Source of the DNA: JAIKWW01 sp052169645
GTDB taxonomy: Bacteria > Bacillota > Clostridia > Peptostreptococcales > Anaerovoracaceae
Length of the DNA stretch: 64,000 nucleotides
Assembly: GCA_052169645.1 (NCBI GenBank)
Contig: JBQNCA010000004.1
Span: 38,196-102,195 of the forward strand
Direction: 5' to 3'
The position numbers and the translations under genes were made by a program. Below, piece by piece: positions 46,228 to 56,463 of this stretch. The notes beneath the pieces are model-generated. The model did not search any database. It saw only the letters and a list, made by a program, of their open reading frames with translations, and was not told the DNA's origin. How positions within the stretch are numbered: position 1 is the stretch's first letter; each line of letters begins with the position of its first letter.

Positions 46228-47004
46228 TTATATGGTGCCTTTTTTCATGCACAAGGCAAGCTCGAGAGCGAGCATTGAAATTTCCGTCCTTATTTTATGA
46301 TTTCCCTTCTCACCTATATTTCGCATATCCCAAGCTTCATCCGACAGTACGTCCGCCGCATAGAAAAAATGAAACAGCTCTTTGCCTCTGAATGCCGTCA
46401 CCGCAGCAGCGGCTGAACATTCCATATCCACACATACGCAACCCTGAGATTTTCTCAATACGAGCTTTCTCTGCGTTTCACGGAAAACAGCGTCCGTAGT
46501 CCAAGTCTTTCCTTTCATATATGGAAATCCTCTATCTTTGAGAAGTTTTTCAAATTCGTTGATATATAAAGGATTTACCTCTATTTCATCCGACGGAGGC
46601 ACATAATGATAGCTTGTGCCTTCATCCCTCAACGCAGCAGTGGGAATTATCACCGAATATTCTGAAATATCGGCATCCAAAACGCCACAAGAGCCGAACA
46701 TAACTGTCTTTATAACGCCCATGGCATATAATTCCTCAAGAGCGGCAACACAAGCGGGCGCTCCCATAGGCGAGCGGTAAAGCAAAACCCTTTCGTCTCT
46801 GTAATTTGCAATGTAGATTCTGCCTGCTAATGATTTACCGTTCATTTCACTAAACGGTTCGGCATTCAGGGCTTCTCTCATAGAGTGAAAAGTTCTGCCC
46901 GAAAAGCAGGTTACTGCAATCTCCGGCAGCTTAGGATTTTTTTCAACCATAAGCTCCGGTTCTACTACAGCCTTGCGGCTTTCATCAAAATCTTCCAGTA
47001 ACAT
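46228..47004 (-). CDS. nucleoside phosphorylase family protein
   Basis: A 258-residue PNP_UDP_1 superfamily enzyme: RIYIANYRDERVLLYRSPMGAPACVAALEEL, FGSCGVLDADI (the GSCG/GTCG phosphate site), DEGTSYHYVPPS and the nucleoside-binding VDMECSAAAAVTAF (about 195). The family splits purine or pyrimidine nucleosides with phosphate. It differs from Udp at 29673 in all variable regions, so it may handle purine nucleosides or modified ones. Substrate is not clear. Confidence 0.78.
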   Translation of the reverse strand: MLLEDFDESRKAVVEPELMVEKNPKLPEIAVTCFSGRTFHSMREALNAEPFSEMNGKSLAGRIYIANYRDERVLLYRSPMGAPACVAALEELYAMGVIKTVMFGSCGVLDADISEYSVIIPTAALRDEGTSYHYVPPSDEIEVNPLYINEFEKLLKDRGFPYMKGKTWTTDAVFRETQRKLVLRKSQGCVCVDMECSAAAAVTAFRGKELFHFFYAADVLSDEAWDMRNIGEKGNHKIRTEISMLALELALCMKKGTI

Positions 47005-47172
47005 ATTAATTAGTCTCCCTATTTAAACAGATAGAGACTTTTATCTTTACCTGCTTTCAGATAGATTAAATTGTATCGGTTAATGCACTGTATCATACAA
47101 TTTTCAATATAAAGTTGCTTTTAAACATTGAATCGTTACAATTTTCTCAACTGCTCCGGTAAATGTAATTGC

Positions 47173-50106
47173 TTATACTCCGCTCATGTTTAGGATAATC
47201 TGTTTGATTTCTTCCGCTTTTACCTCGTCCAAAGCCTTGAATCCGTCCGAAGGTTTGGCTAAATAATATCCCTGTGCCAAGTCTACCTTCAATTTGACCA
47301 GAGTTTCCAAATCTGCACGTTCTTCGATTCCTTCTGCAATTATCATAATATCTCTGGCATGGCAGAATTCTATAAGACTCGACAAAAGTTCTCTTTTTCT
47401 GCTGTCTTCCGATATTCCCTGAATCAAATCCATATCTATTTTTATGATATCCGGATTTAAAGCGAGCACTCGCAGTTCCCCCGAATGACCTTTTCCGAAA
47501 TCATCTATAGCCAGCTTAACCCCTGCATCTCTAATCTTAGATACATTTTGCGAGAAATTAATCAGTGAGTCACATTTCGTTTCCGTAACCTCTATTACTA
47601 ATTTATTAAAATCCACAGGATACAATTCTCTGTAATTTTGAAGTTCCTCAAATGTTATCATATAATTAGGAATACTGTTTATAAAAATCTTTGAATCTTT
47701 TATATCATCCTTATATTTTAAAATTGTCTCAAACGCAACCTTAAAAACCAAACGCTCCAAAACCTTAAGTTTTGAATGGTATTTCGCCACATTCAAAATA
47801 TCCAAAGGATTTTTGAAATTGCCCACAGAAGAACGCATCAATGCTTCATATGAATATATACTGCCATCCTTCAGACTTACTATAGGCTGAAATACAAAAT
47901 AAATGAGTTCATTTAAAATCAGATTATTTATCATCTCGCCGTTTTCCAAAATATATTTATTTTTGGAATAGCTGTCATAATCGAATTCGTAAATTGCACC
48001 TTTTTCATTTTTCTTAGCCTCATACATTGTAAAATCGGCATATTTCAGGAGCATAGTAGTATTTTTCCCGTCTTTAGGATACCATGAGATGCCCGATGAA
48101 AACCTTACCGCAACCTCTTCGCCCCCTGCTACGGTTATATAGCTGATTTCATCATCCATAATTGTGGTTTTGATTATTTTAAGTAAGCTTTCTCTGTCAT
48201 CAAATCCGTAAATAAACATTGCAAATTCATCGCCTGAAATTCTGGAAACGAGTCCTCCGAATTCGGCAAGCTTATTAAAGCGTTTGCTTGCCTTTTTAAT
48301 CAATTCATCTCCTGCTTCATGCCCGTATGTATCATTTACATATTTCAGATTATCAAGATCCGCAAAAATCATAGCTCCTATCATATCGGGATTATGTGCT
48401 ATAATCGAATCGACCTTATCATAAAATGTATTCCGATTATAAAGCCCTGTAAGGAAATCATGCTCCAGCTGATCCCGTAAATTCATCTGCTCTATTACAT
48501 CATCCGAAACATCAACTATAACACCTATTATCCCGGTGTCGGTCCGCTTTTCATTTATTCTCAGATATACCGAGTTATTATCTTTTTCAAAACAATACAC
48601 ATTTTCAAAGCACGTAATATTGCTTATAAGACTTCCGTAAATATTTTCCCACTCGGATTTGCTTATTAAAACATCATTTTGAATGTTCAGCAGTTTGTAT
48701 ATATAATCTGTAACATTTACATAGTCTGAGCCGTCCTTAATCTCATATCCGCCTATAGGCATCAAGGACATCTGAAGAATATTGGAGGTTGTCTTTGATG
48801 CATTTAAAACATCCTGATTAAGCTTTTCCAATGTCATTGTAAGGTCGTCAATTTCTTTAAAGCCTATTCTTTCAAATGATACGGATTGATTATATGACGC
48901 TGTTTTCAACGACTTGGTAAGAGCATTTATCTTCTTTGTCGAAAGGTATGCAACAAGGAATATGCATAATATTGAGAATAATGTTGAGCCTATGATAATT
49001 GACCAAATATTCAATCTCACCCTCTCCGAACTGCTGTGCAGTACGGATGTCTGCACAAAGCCTACAAAACTCCATGCTTCGTTATAATACGGGGAATTTC
49101 GGCTATACATTACCAGAGGTTTAACCGAACAGTACATCTCTCCTATCTGTTTAACGTTTACCGTCGAAACACAAAATTCATTTAATTCGGAAAGCTTCAA
49201 TTTGTCCAATTGTGACAATTGCTGCCGTATAAAAGGATTTTGTGCTATCAGCCAGTCAGTTTTTAAATAAGGTCTCTTTACTTCTCCCATTACATAAAAG
49301 CTTTTTTCGTATGGCGCCTCTAAAGAAAAAATATAATGTGAGCTGAAAAAAGAGGATTCTATTTCTATGCCTATTATTCCGAACGGCTGACCGTATTCGT
49401 CCAACAGAGGAAGCGTATATGTCACCACATCATTGTCGCATAATATCTTAAAAGGCTTTTGCCAATATCCGTACCTCTGTATTTCTGAATTCGGAAACTG
49501 TTCACATGCCTGAATCGGTTTTACAAAAAAATCCTTATCCTTCAAGCCCTCATAATTCAATTCATCGTGAGGCCAGTCAACAGCTCCGGATATTCCCAAT
49601 TCCTTCAATAACCGAACCGAGCCTGCTTCCATGATCATATTTTCAAGATTCGAATCATAGATATCGGGCGTTGTAGTCCTTATATACACCGCTCCCGTGG
49701 AATTATCTCCTAAAAAATTTTTCACATCGGGTTTTGAATCGTCTAAAATAAAAAATGCCCCCGTTATATTATTATTCTTCAAAACATCGATTATGACACG
49801 ACTTCCTGCAAGCATGGTATCATTGTATTTTCCCGTACCGCTTGTAAAATTATCCGAAGATTCCAATAAGATATTGCTGAGATTTAATGAAACTTCCCCG
49901 ACCCCTGATATTAATTTTGCGGAATCCTTATTAAATTTTTGTACTTGATTTTCTATTGCAGTATTGAACATTTTAAATTCATTAGAATCAATCATGTAAA
50001 AAACCTTAGCTATATACAAAGATAATACTAAGAATAGTGTTTGAATACCGATAACCAAAAGCATAGAAAATATCAATCTACTTCTCAGCGAAAAATTTGT
50101 TTTCAA
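47173..50106 (-). CDS. membrane sensor with PAS-like, GGDEF and EAL domains
   Basis: A 977-residue c-di-GMP enzyme. Two membrane segments (about 12-35 and 362-390) bracket a Cache-like extracytoplasmic sensor (about 40-360). Inside are a PAS-like region (about 450-540), a GGDEF domain with the variant SGDEF (about 650) and no RxxD inhibition site, and an EAL domain (about 715-970) in which every catalytic motif is present: YEALMR, FINSIPN, EVTET, IDDFGKG, KID, IIAEGIE and QGYYLAKP. So it is an active phosphodiesterase with a possible synthase or GTP-sensing domain. It lies 16 bases after a solute-binding lipoprotein gene, which suggests the lipoprotein presents a ligand to the sensor. Confidence 0.92.
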   Translation of the reverse strand: MKTNFSLRSRLIFSMLLVIGIQTLFLVLSLYIAKVFYMIDSNEFKMFNTAIENQVQKFNKDSAKLISGVGEVSLNLSNILLESSDNFTSGTGKYNDTMLAGSRVIIDVLKNNNITGAFFILDDSKPDVKNFLGDNSTGAVYIRTTTPDIYDSNLENMIMEAGSVRLLKELGISGAVDWPHDELNYEGLKDKDFFVKPIQACEQFPNSEIQRYGYWQKPFKILCDNDVVTYTLPLLDEYGQPFGIIGIEIESSFFSSHYIFSLEAPYEKSFYVMGEVKRPYLKTDWLIAQNPFIRQQLSQLDKLKLSELNEFCVSTVNVKQIGEMYCSVKPLVMYSRNSPYYNEAWSFVGFVQTSVLHSSSERVRLNIWSIIIGSTLFSILCIFLVAYLSTKKINALTKSLKTASYNQSVSFERIGFKEIDDLTMTLEKLNQDVLNASKTTSNILQMSLMPIGGYEIKDGSDYVNVTDYIYKLLNIQNDVLISKSEWENIYGSLISNITCFENVYCFEKDNNSVYLRINEKRTDTGIIGVIVDVSDDVIEQMNLRDQLEHDFLTGLYNRNTFYDKVDSIIAHNPDMIGAMIFADLDNLKYVNDTYGHEAGDELIKKASKRFNKLAEFGGLVSRISGDEFAMFIYGFDDRESLLKIIKTTIMDDEISYITVAGGEEVAVRFSSGISWYPKDGKNTTMLLKYADFTMYEAKKNEKGAIYEFDYDSYSKNKYILENGEMINNLILNELIYFVFQPIVSLKDGSIYSYEALMRSSVGNFKNPLDILNVAKYHSKLKVLERLVFKVAFETILKYKDDIKDSKIFINSIPNYMITFEELQNYRELYPVDFNKLVIEVTETKCDSLINFSQNVSKIRDAGVKLAIDDFGKGHSGELRVLALNPDIIKIDMDLIQGISEDSRKRELLSSLIEFCHARDIMIIAEGIEERADLETLVKLKVDLAQGYYLAKPSDGFKALDEVKAEEIKQIILNMSGV

Positions 50107-50122
50107 TTTAAATCCTCACAGA

Positions 50123-51556
50123 CTATACTTCCTCATATAGTACGTTTTTCTTCTCAAGTTCAATTTTTATATTATTGATCCAATCTTCAAAAGCCTTATT
50201 TGAATCGATTTTTGAGTCCGGATTTTTCATATTTTCATCAACCGACGAACGCAAAGTATCCGCTAAAATCGATCTCACCTGATAGCTTCCTATAAACGGT
50301 TTTGATGCATATGCTCCCGAATCGGCATCGAGAAGCTGATTCATTGCAACCCTGTACACAGCAGCGATATTCTTATCCGACTTTTCTTTATTTTCCATTT
50401 CTTTAAGGACTTTTTCCAAGCTGTCGCTATTGTATATTTTTTTATTTACAGGTAAATATCCTGTACTCATAGCAAATTTCATATTTTGCTCATAGTCGGT
50501 AAACCAATCCAAGAATAATATGGATGCCTCGATTTCTTTAGGTGAAGCTTCAACAACACTCATTCCAGCACCCTGCTGTATATAATAAGAAGATTTACCC
50601 TTAAAATTAGGATAAGGTAAAACGAGCAAATCTATATCCCTGCGATTTCCGTTATCATCTACCCATGTAGGAAAATACGATGCTCCCGAGGTCGAACCGA
50701 TATAAGAAATAATATCCTGAGATTTTATATTATCCGTCCTGAATTTGCCCGATTCGTAAAAATACCCCTTCGTCATAGCTTCGAAATAGATATCAAAAAC
50801 CTTTCGCATAGAAGCTTTGTCCAACACGGCTTTTTTATCTTCGGCATCTATTACTTCTACCCCCTGCTGTCTCATTCCTATTATTATAAAATTGGACAGA
50901 TCATCCAATCCCGAAAATGCATTCATATTCAATCCGGTTCCCGAAGAAGAAAGAAGCTTATATTCATGATAATTTTTAGAAATTTCAAATATACCTTCCC
51001 ATGTTTTCAGGTCTTCATCCGTAAAGTTCGATACTTTCTTATATTCATCCCATGCATTTTTATTTATATAGAAAACCTCTGTACTCTTTACAATAGGAAC
51101 AGCTAAAAATCTGTCTTTGTTATACCCTGCTTTTAAAAAGCTGTTAAAAAACTTTGACTTTTGTTCCTTTGTTAAATAGTCGTCCAGGTTTACAAGCTGT
51201 CCCAATTCATCTATTTCAACGGCTTTATCTATATATGAAGAAAAAATGTTCGGCATAGGATCGGAATTTATAACTCCTTTTGCCGAATTTGTTACAGCAT
51301 CCTCCAAGTCTTTGATTCTGCCCTTGCTTACAGCCTCTACATATACGCCTTTTTCAAATCCTACGGTTTCATTAAACTCGGATATCATATTTTCAAACAA
51401 TTTTTTACTGTTATCCGAATAATAATGCCATATCACCACAGTTTGCGGATTGTCAGGATCAAGCAGCGATTTATCCTCTGTTTCTTTATCCGAAGTGCAT
51501 CCGAAAAATGTTAAAATTACAAGTGATAATAAAATCAACTTCAAGCTTTTTTTCAT
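50123..51556 (-). CDS. orphan extracellular solute-binding lipoprotein
   Basis: A 477-residue lipoprotein with a signal peptide and lipobox TFFGC (Cys about residue 20). The rest is an SBP_bac-type sugar-binding fold: VVIWHYYSDNSKKLFENMISEFN at the start, VPIVKSTEVFYINKNAWDEY, FEAMTKGYFYESG, and SIEAS-type helices. No ABC permease or ATPase gene is in the window, so it is unlikely to work alone in uptake; the next gene, 16 bases away, is a GGDEF-EAL receptor. It probably acts as a ligand sensor for that protein. Confidence 0.85.
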   Translation of the reverse strand: MKKSLKLILLSLVILTFFGCTSDKETEDKSLLDPDNPQTVVIWHYYSDNSKKLFENMISEFNETVGFEKGVYVEAVSKGRIKDLEDAVTNSAKGVINSDPMPNIFSSYIDKAVEIDELGQLVNLDDYLTKEQKSKFFNSFLKAGYNKDRFLAVPIVKSTEVFYINKNAWDEYKKVSNFTDEDLKTWEGIFEISKNYHEYKLLSSSGTGLNMNAFSGLDDLSNFIIIGMRQQGVEVIDAEDKKAVLDKASMRKVFDIYFEAMTKGYFYESGKFRTDNIKSQDIISYIGSTSGASYFPTWVDDNGNRRDIDLLVLPYPNFKGKSSYYIQQGAGMSVVEASPKEIEASILFLDWFTDYEQNMKFAMSTGYLPVNKKIYNSDSLEKVLKEMENKEKSDKNIAAVYRVAMNQLLDADSGAYASKPFIGSYQVRSILADTLRSSVDENMKNPDSKIDSNKAFEDWINNIKIELEKKNVLYEEV

Positions 51557-51785
51557 AACTGAATTCCTTTTTGATTATTTTATTTAATAAGAGATATGCT
51601 TATCTTAAAATATATCATAAATATTGACCGTTATCTATACGTATATAACATATTCAGATACTTTGAGGCTTAAATTGCTATCTGCAAATGTAAAATATAA
51701 CTATTTAATTTTATAAAATCGTTAATATTATCGGTATATGGTTTTTAATTAATGCCATATAATAATATTTTTACCGGAATTTTTG

Positions 51786-53123
51786 CTAATTGCTCTTATA
51801 ATTATAAATGGCATTTATAATTATTGAATTCATATTATCATATGCGTCCCAATACTCTTTTTTAATATTAATCCCTGCAAACCCGAGGATTTTTCGTATT
51901 TTATCCATTATTTGTTTGCTCGTAAATCCGGTTTCCTTTTTGATAAAATTGTCTGTGACGGAAATGATTTCATGTGCCGTTTTATTTCTTATATTTCTTT
52001 CTACATCACGAAGTTCTTTTACAAGAGGAATGAGATTATTATTTTTATCTGCATAATACTCTATTAAAAATACTAACTGAGAAGAATATACCGGTCCAAA
52101 ATTAAATTCATTAAACGCATTTTCCAATATTTTTAAAATCTCAGAATTATTCAGTTTTTTCTTATCCCACTTCCTTATCTTTTGCTTATTATCATATATA
52201 CAATATTCATCTATAACAATTTCAAACTGATGCTTTAAAATAAGCTCAAATATATCCGCTATCAATGGTGATATAGCTCTTATAAAATCTGCATATTCCT
52301 TTCTTCTGCATTTGATTTCCAAATTTAACGAATATTCAAAATACTTTTTAATCCCGCTTGATTTTACAGGAAAGAAGTCATCAATTTCACTTACATTCAT
52401 TTTGCTTATGCTGTTAAAATCCAGCAAATATCTATGCTGTGCAGCTTCAATCAAAGGCAGGTATAGTTCTGTTTTATTTGTAGGCAAGGTGCTCGCAACA
52501 CTGAATGCCGCAGCATAATCATAAGCAAGGATATGCTTTTTAATTATCTCTTCATTTTTTATAATAGATAAAGACGGGCAATGCACCTCTTGACAACGAT
52601 TTTCAAAATCCTTATTATTATCCTCATTCATTTCCCACAAAAGCTCCATATCGTAGTCTTTGTGATTATGCTCGTTCATTCCTCTTATAGGGGTAACAAC
52701 CTGAATAACCTTGCAGTCCAAATCTATCATTGTAACAATTACAAACAATGCACTTTTCATCGCAGGGGTTCCGCTCGAAACATTTATAAACAGAGTATCC
52801 GTGTCGTCCATACTATCTATAATATTCTGAATCATGGGCTTAAATTCATCAAAAAAATAATCAAAGACTTGAACCTGATCCAAATCTTCACGTTCAATAA
52901 TCACATACTCAGTGGTTTTACCCTGTAGTTCGTCAAGCTTTTTCAAACAATATAAATATCTGTTATCCTTTCTATGATTTTCAATTATTTCCTTTGACAT
53001 ATACATATACACCTTGTCAGGACTGTATACTCGGCAAATATGAAGCAGCGAACCGTCCATATAATTACTTTGCGGCATCGGATCCGTACCTCCGACAGGG
53101 GAAAATAATATTTTTTTATTCAT
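51786..53123 (-). CDS. csm6: CRISPR type III-A CARF-HEPN ribonuclease Csm6
   Basis: Csm6 is a cyclic-oligoadenylate-activated RNase that gives the collateral RNA cleavage of type III-A immunity. The 445-residue protein has an N-terminal CARF domain (ILFSPVGGTDPM at 5-16, VSSGTPAMKSAL near 115), a helical linker, and a C-terminal HEPN domain with the catalytic RxxxxH motif in RNIRNKTAHEI (R379, H384). It is the last gene of the cas series, about 165 bases after cas2. It can be activated by the product of the Cas10 GGDD palm in this locus. Confidence 0.9.
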   Translation of the reverse strand: MNKKILFSPVGGTDPMPQSNYMDGSLLHICRVYSPDKVYMYMSKEIIENHRKDNRYLYCLKKLDELQGKTTEYVIIEREDLDQVQVFDYFFDEFKPMIQNIIDSMDDTDTLFINVSSGTPAMKSALFVIVTMIDLDCKVIQVVTPIRGMNEHNHKDYDMELLWEMNEDNNKDFENRCQEVHCPSLSIIKNEEIIKKHILAYDYAAAFSVASTLPTNKTELYLPLIEAAQHRYLLDFNSISKMNVSEIDDFFPVKSSGIKKYFEYSLNLEIKCRRKEYADFIRAISPLIADIFELILKHQFEIVIDEYCIYDNKQKIRKWDKKKLNNSEILKILENAFNEFNFGPVYSSQLVFLIEYYADKNNNLIPLVKELRDVERNIRNKTAHEIISVTDNFIKKETGFTSKQIMDKIRKILGFAGINIKKEYWDAYDNMNSIIINAIYNYKSN

Positions 53124-53288
53124 TTAAATATTCTCCTTGGCAAACAAACGATATATATTATTTGGAATATATGAAATAGTATTACATATTATATAATCCA
53201 AATATACACTTTTAACAATTATGTATAAATTCAGAATTCTATCATCTCAATGAAGCAATTTACCTGTATATCTCACACCTGAATCCTT

Positions 53289-53609
53289 CTAAATCAATAT
53301 TATATCATCCTCATCAGTATCCACAGTTTTACCCCACGATAAAATGCGACCTTCACCAATAATTCGATAGACTCTTATACTATCAGTTTCCGAACAAAAT
53401 CCGGGGATTTCATTCACCAACTTATTATATTGTTGTTTTGTTAAATTTGCTTCAAAAGCTGATTTTTGGATTCTGTTTCCATATCCAAGTAAAAGCTTTG
53501 CAAACTTATTTCTTTTTTTATTATCTACAATGTCATATATAACAAGAATGAGCATTCTCTGCTTGCTGTAATGCTCCTCATGCTCAAAGAAATAATCTTC
53601 ATGTTCCAT
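53289..53609 (-). CDS. cas2: CRISPR-associated endoribonuclease Cas2
   Basis: Cas2 is the dimeric part of the spacer-acquisition complex. The 106-residue protein has the ferredoxin-like core ILVIYDIVDNKKRNKFAKLL with the conserved Asp in YDI, GYGNRIQKSAFEANL and the C-terminal GEGRILSWG. An N-terminal extension of 18 residues before the core is common in the III-A/III-B Cas2 proteins of Bacillota. It follows cas1 by four bases. Confidence 0.9.
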   Translation of the reverse strand: MEHEDYFFEHEEHYSKQRMLILVIYDIVDNKKRNKFAKLLLGYGNRIQKSAFEANLTKQQYNKLVNEIPGFCSETDSIRVYRIIGEGRILSWGKTVDTDEDDIILI

Positions 53610-53613
53610 GATA

Positions 53614-54615
53614 TCACCTAATTACAATCGGTTCATAAATGTTATAATCTTCTGCTTCTACAGCTTTTACAAGATGACTTGTTTGAAGTGCAATAGCCTG
53701 ACGAAAGCTCACGGAATAGTCTACATATTTCAGATACTTGATTTTTGTCTGCAATTTCTTTTCAAATTTTCTGAGAAATATGTTGAGTCCTTCTTTAGAA
53801 ATATAACAGCCTCCATTTTCATAATCTATTTCAAATTCATCCAATGAGATTTCATTTCCATTTATTAAGCTCATCACAGTAGCATCCACTAATATTGCTC
53901 GCCACTCCTCCATTAAATCGCTTGCAAGAGTAGGATGATTCTCCGCATCTCTGTGAAGAAAACCGAAATAAGGATTTAATCCCTTTTGTTCTATTTCACT
54001 ATAAATTTCATTTAAAAGGATTGAATATCCTAAACTAATCATCGAATTGAAGGGGTCTCGAGGCGGTCTCCTATTCCTGCCCTTGAATGCAAAATCCTGA
54101 TTAATACATTTAGAAAGGCCTTTAAAATACATTCTTGCCACATTTCCCTCATAACCCATAAGCTCAGATATACTATTTGCTAAAACAATTTTTCCAAATA
54201 ATGCTTTTATTGATTTTTCTTCTGTTTGTATGTCTACAGCTTCATTTTTTGCATATCGTTTAAGCAGTACAAGTTGATTTCTTATTTTTGCAGCTACTAT
54301 TTTTTTAGAGAGTCCTAAAGAAAAGTCTTTGTCATACAATTCACCTTGCTTGCGCTGTAATGCGGCTTTGACATGTCCCGTAGATATCAGCCTTCCAAAA
54401 AATCTGCCGCCTTTTGAAAAAAAGGCTACAGGGATTCCTTTTTTCAGGCACGTTTCCATACAATCCGTGGTCAGCTGAGATTTTCCTAAAATGGTTATTC
54501 CGTCCAAGGTTTCTAAGGGTATAGATCTGAAGCTTTTATCCTTAGATAAGACAACAATTCGATTTGATTTAATACCTATACTCGCTCCATTTTCATTTAC
54601 ATATAAAATACTCAT
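53614..54615 (-). CDS. cas1: CRISPR-associated integrase Cas1
   Basis: Cas1 inserts new spacers with Cas2. The 333-residue protein begins MSILYVNENGASIGIKSNRI and has the N-terminal beta domain (PLETLDGITILGKSQLTTDCM) and the catalytic helical domain: a conserved Glu in ELMGYEGNVARMYF, and FLHRDAENHPTLASDLMEEW with the metal-binding His and Asp. AAAGGAGG is nine bases before ATG 54615, which I prefer over ATG 54621. The gene lies right after the array trailer. Confidence 0.93.
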   Translation of the reverse strand: MSILYVNENGASIGIKSNRIVVLSKDKSFRSIPLETLDGITILGKSQLTTDCMETCLKKGIPVAFFSKGGRFFGRLISTGHVKAALQRKQGELYDKDFSLGLSKKIVAAKIRNQLVLLKRYAKNEAVDIQTEEKSIKALFGKIVLANSISELMGYEGNVARMYFKGLSKCINQDFAFKGRNRRPPRDPFNSMISLGYSILLNEIYSEIEQKGLNPYFGFLHRDAENHPTLASDLMEEWRAILVDATVMSLINGNEISLDEFEIDYENGGCYISKEGLNIFLRKFEKKLQTKIKYLKYVDYSVSFRQAIALQTSHLVKAVEAEDYNIYEPIVIR

Positions 54616-54755
54616 ACTCATACACCTCCTTTAAACGTCTCCATAAGGAGTTTTAAGTTCTTCATTTGTTTGATTAAGTCTTTAATGCAAGAAAATATTT
54701 TTTCTTAAAGATTTTTTATTTATAAATAAAGATGAATCTCAATAATTAAGAATAT

Positions 54756-56463
54756 ATTTCCATGCCCTTCAAGGGGATACGGTCTTTTTTATAAAATGGA
54801 CGAAATGACAAATGTAGAATTTGAAGCGGTGTTTCCGTCCCCTTCAGGGGGTACGGTCTTTTTTTATCTATCAGAGTTCACCGCAAAGGAGGGGAATAAC
54901 CGTTTCCGTCCCCTTCAGGGGTACGGTCTTTTTTTATGAAATCATGCATAGTCAAGCACAGGGGCGTAAAGATTTCCGTCCCCTTCAGGGGTACGGTCTT
55001 TTTTATTATGACATATTTTTTATGTCTTGATTGTACTATGACATGTTTCCGTCCCCTTCAGGGGTACGGTCTTTTTTATTCTCTTTGACTTTGCACATTT
55101 GTTCCCATGTAGGCGTTGTTTCCGTCCCCTTCAGGGGTACGGTCTTTTTTATTCAACACTCAGAGAAGCTTTAGACAAAGCGATTGAAGCGTTTCCGTCC
55201 CCTTCCGGGGTACGGTCTTTTTTCTGGCAGGTGTAGCAATATCAACATTAGAAGATATTATAGAGTTTCCGTCCCCTTCAGGGGTACGGTCTTTTTTATG
55301 TAAAAACATTATTTCTATTGATGCTGAAACAAACGGGTTTCCGTCCCCTTCAGGGGTACGGTCTTTTTTATTGTGTTTCGCCTATAACATTGTCTATAAT
55401 GATGTTATGTTTCCGTCCCCTTCAGGGGTACGGTCTTTTTTATCAAATTTTCAAGTTTTTTAATGTTTGTCATTTTCTCTAATGTTTCCGTCCCCTTCAG
55501 GGGTACGGTCTTTTTTATAAGAACATAGAAGCTCATACAGTTTTTGAGAACGACAGTTTCCGTCCCCTTCAGGGGTACGGTCTTTTTTATACGCACACAG
55601 GCGAATGTCAAAGGGCGTTAGTGCGCAATAGTTTCCGTCCCCTTCAGGGGTACGGTCTTTTTTATAGCAGGATACGAGTTCGTGCCGTCAGAAGATGGGA
55701 AACGTTTCCGTCCCCTTCAGGGGTACGGTCTTTTTTATCGGTTTAATAAAGTCATATGAACACGTTACTTTGTTGTTTCCGTCCCCTTCAGGGGTACGGT
55801 CTTTTTTATATAAATATGTGGTATTTTAAAACCTTTTTGAATCAGTTTCCGTCCCCTTCAGGGGTACGGTCTTTTTTATATTTGAAGATATAAAGAAAGG
55901 TTTAAAGTGAATATAAGTTTCCGTCCCCTTCAGGGGTACGGTCTTTTTTATAAGTTTCCAATCGCAACTCTTATCTAAAGTGATTCAAGGGTTTCCGTCC
56001 CCTTCAGGGGTACGGTCTTTTTTATTGGTAATAGGAAACAACCTTAGTGAAACAATAATTGGTTTCCGTCCCCTTCAGGGGTACGGTCTTTTTTATTTTC
56101 ATCGTCAACATCGCAATTACTCAAAAAATCAACAGTTTCCGTCCCCTTCAGGGGTACGGTCTTTTTTATTAACCCACAAAATATTAAAAATTGTGACGAA
56201 TGTTGGTTTCCGTCCCCTTCAGGGGTACGGTCTTTTTTATTTCATCGTACAATTCAGATAAAAATTTCAAAGCTTTTTCAGGTTTCCGTCCCCTTCAGGG
56301 GTACGGTCTTTTTTCTAGATTGCATGAAATATGGAACGGAATACTTGACGGAAAGTTTCCGTCCCCTTCAGGGGTACGGTCTTTTTTATGATTTTGTTCA
56401 TATTATGACTACAGCGAGCTTATCAAGAGTTTCCGTCCCCTTCAGGGGTACGGTCTTTTTTAT
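54756..56463 (-). CRISPR. CRISPR array of 24 repeats, type III-A
   Basis: Twenty-four repeats of about 35 bases (plus-strand ends GTTTCCGTCCCC and GGTCTTTTTTAT), with 23 spacers of about 34-41 bases; the period is 70-76. Starts of typical copies are 55045, 55118, 55265, 55337, 55409, 55484 and 56429. Each repeat contains an 8-base-pair stem, CCGTCCCC and GGGG-bulged T-ACGG, around a TTCA loop. On the minus strand the repeat ends in ACGGAAAC, which matches the 5' crRNA tag known for Streptococcus thermophilus type III-A, so crRNAs are read right to left. The first copy (54756-54792) is degenerate, the second and third carry extra bases, and copies at 55191 and 56282 vary at the end, so the left end is the old trailer. 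Confidence 0.97.

Noticed and set aside
51735..51761. Hairpin TATATGG/CCATATA as a csm6 terminator
   Set aside because: No T-run follows on the minus strand, and the stem is only A/T-rich 7 bases.
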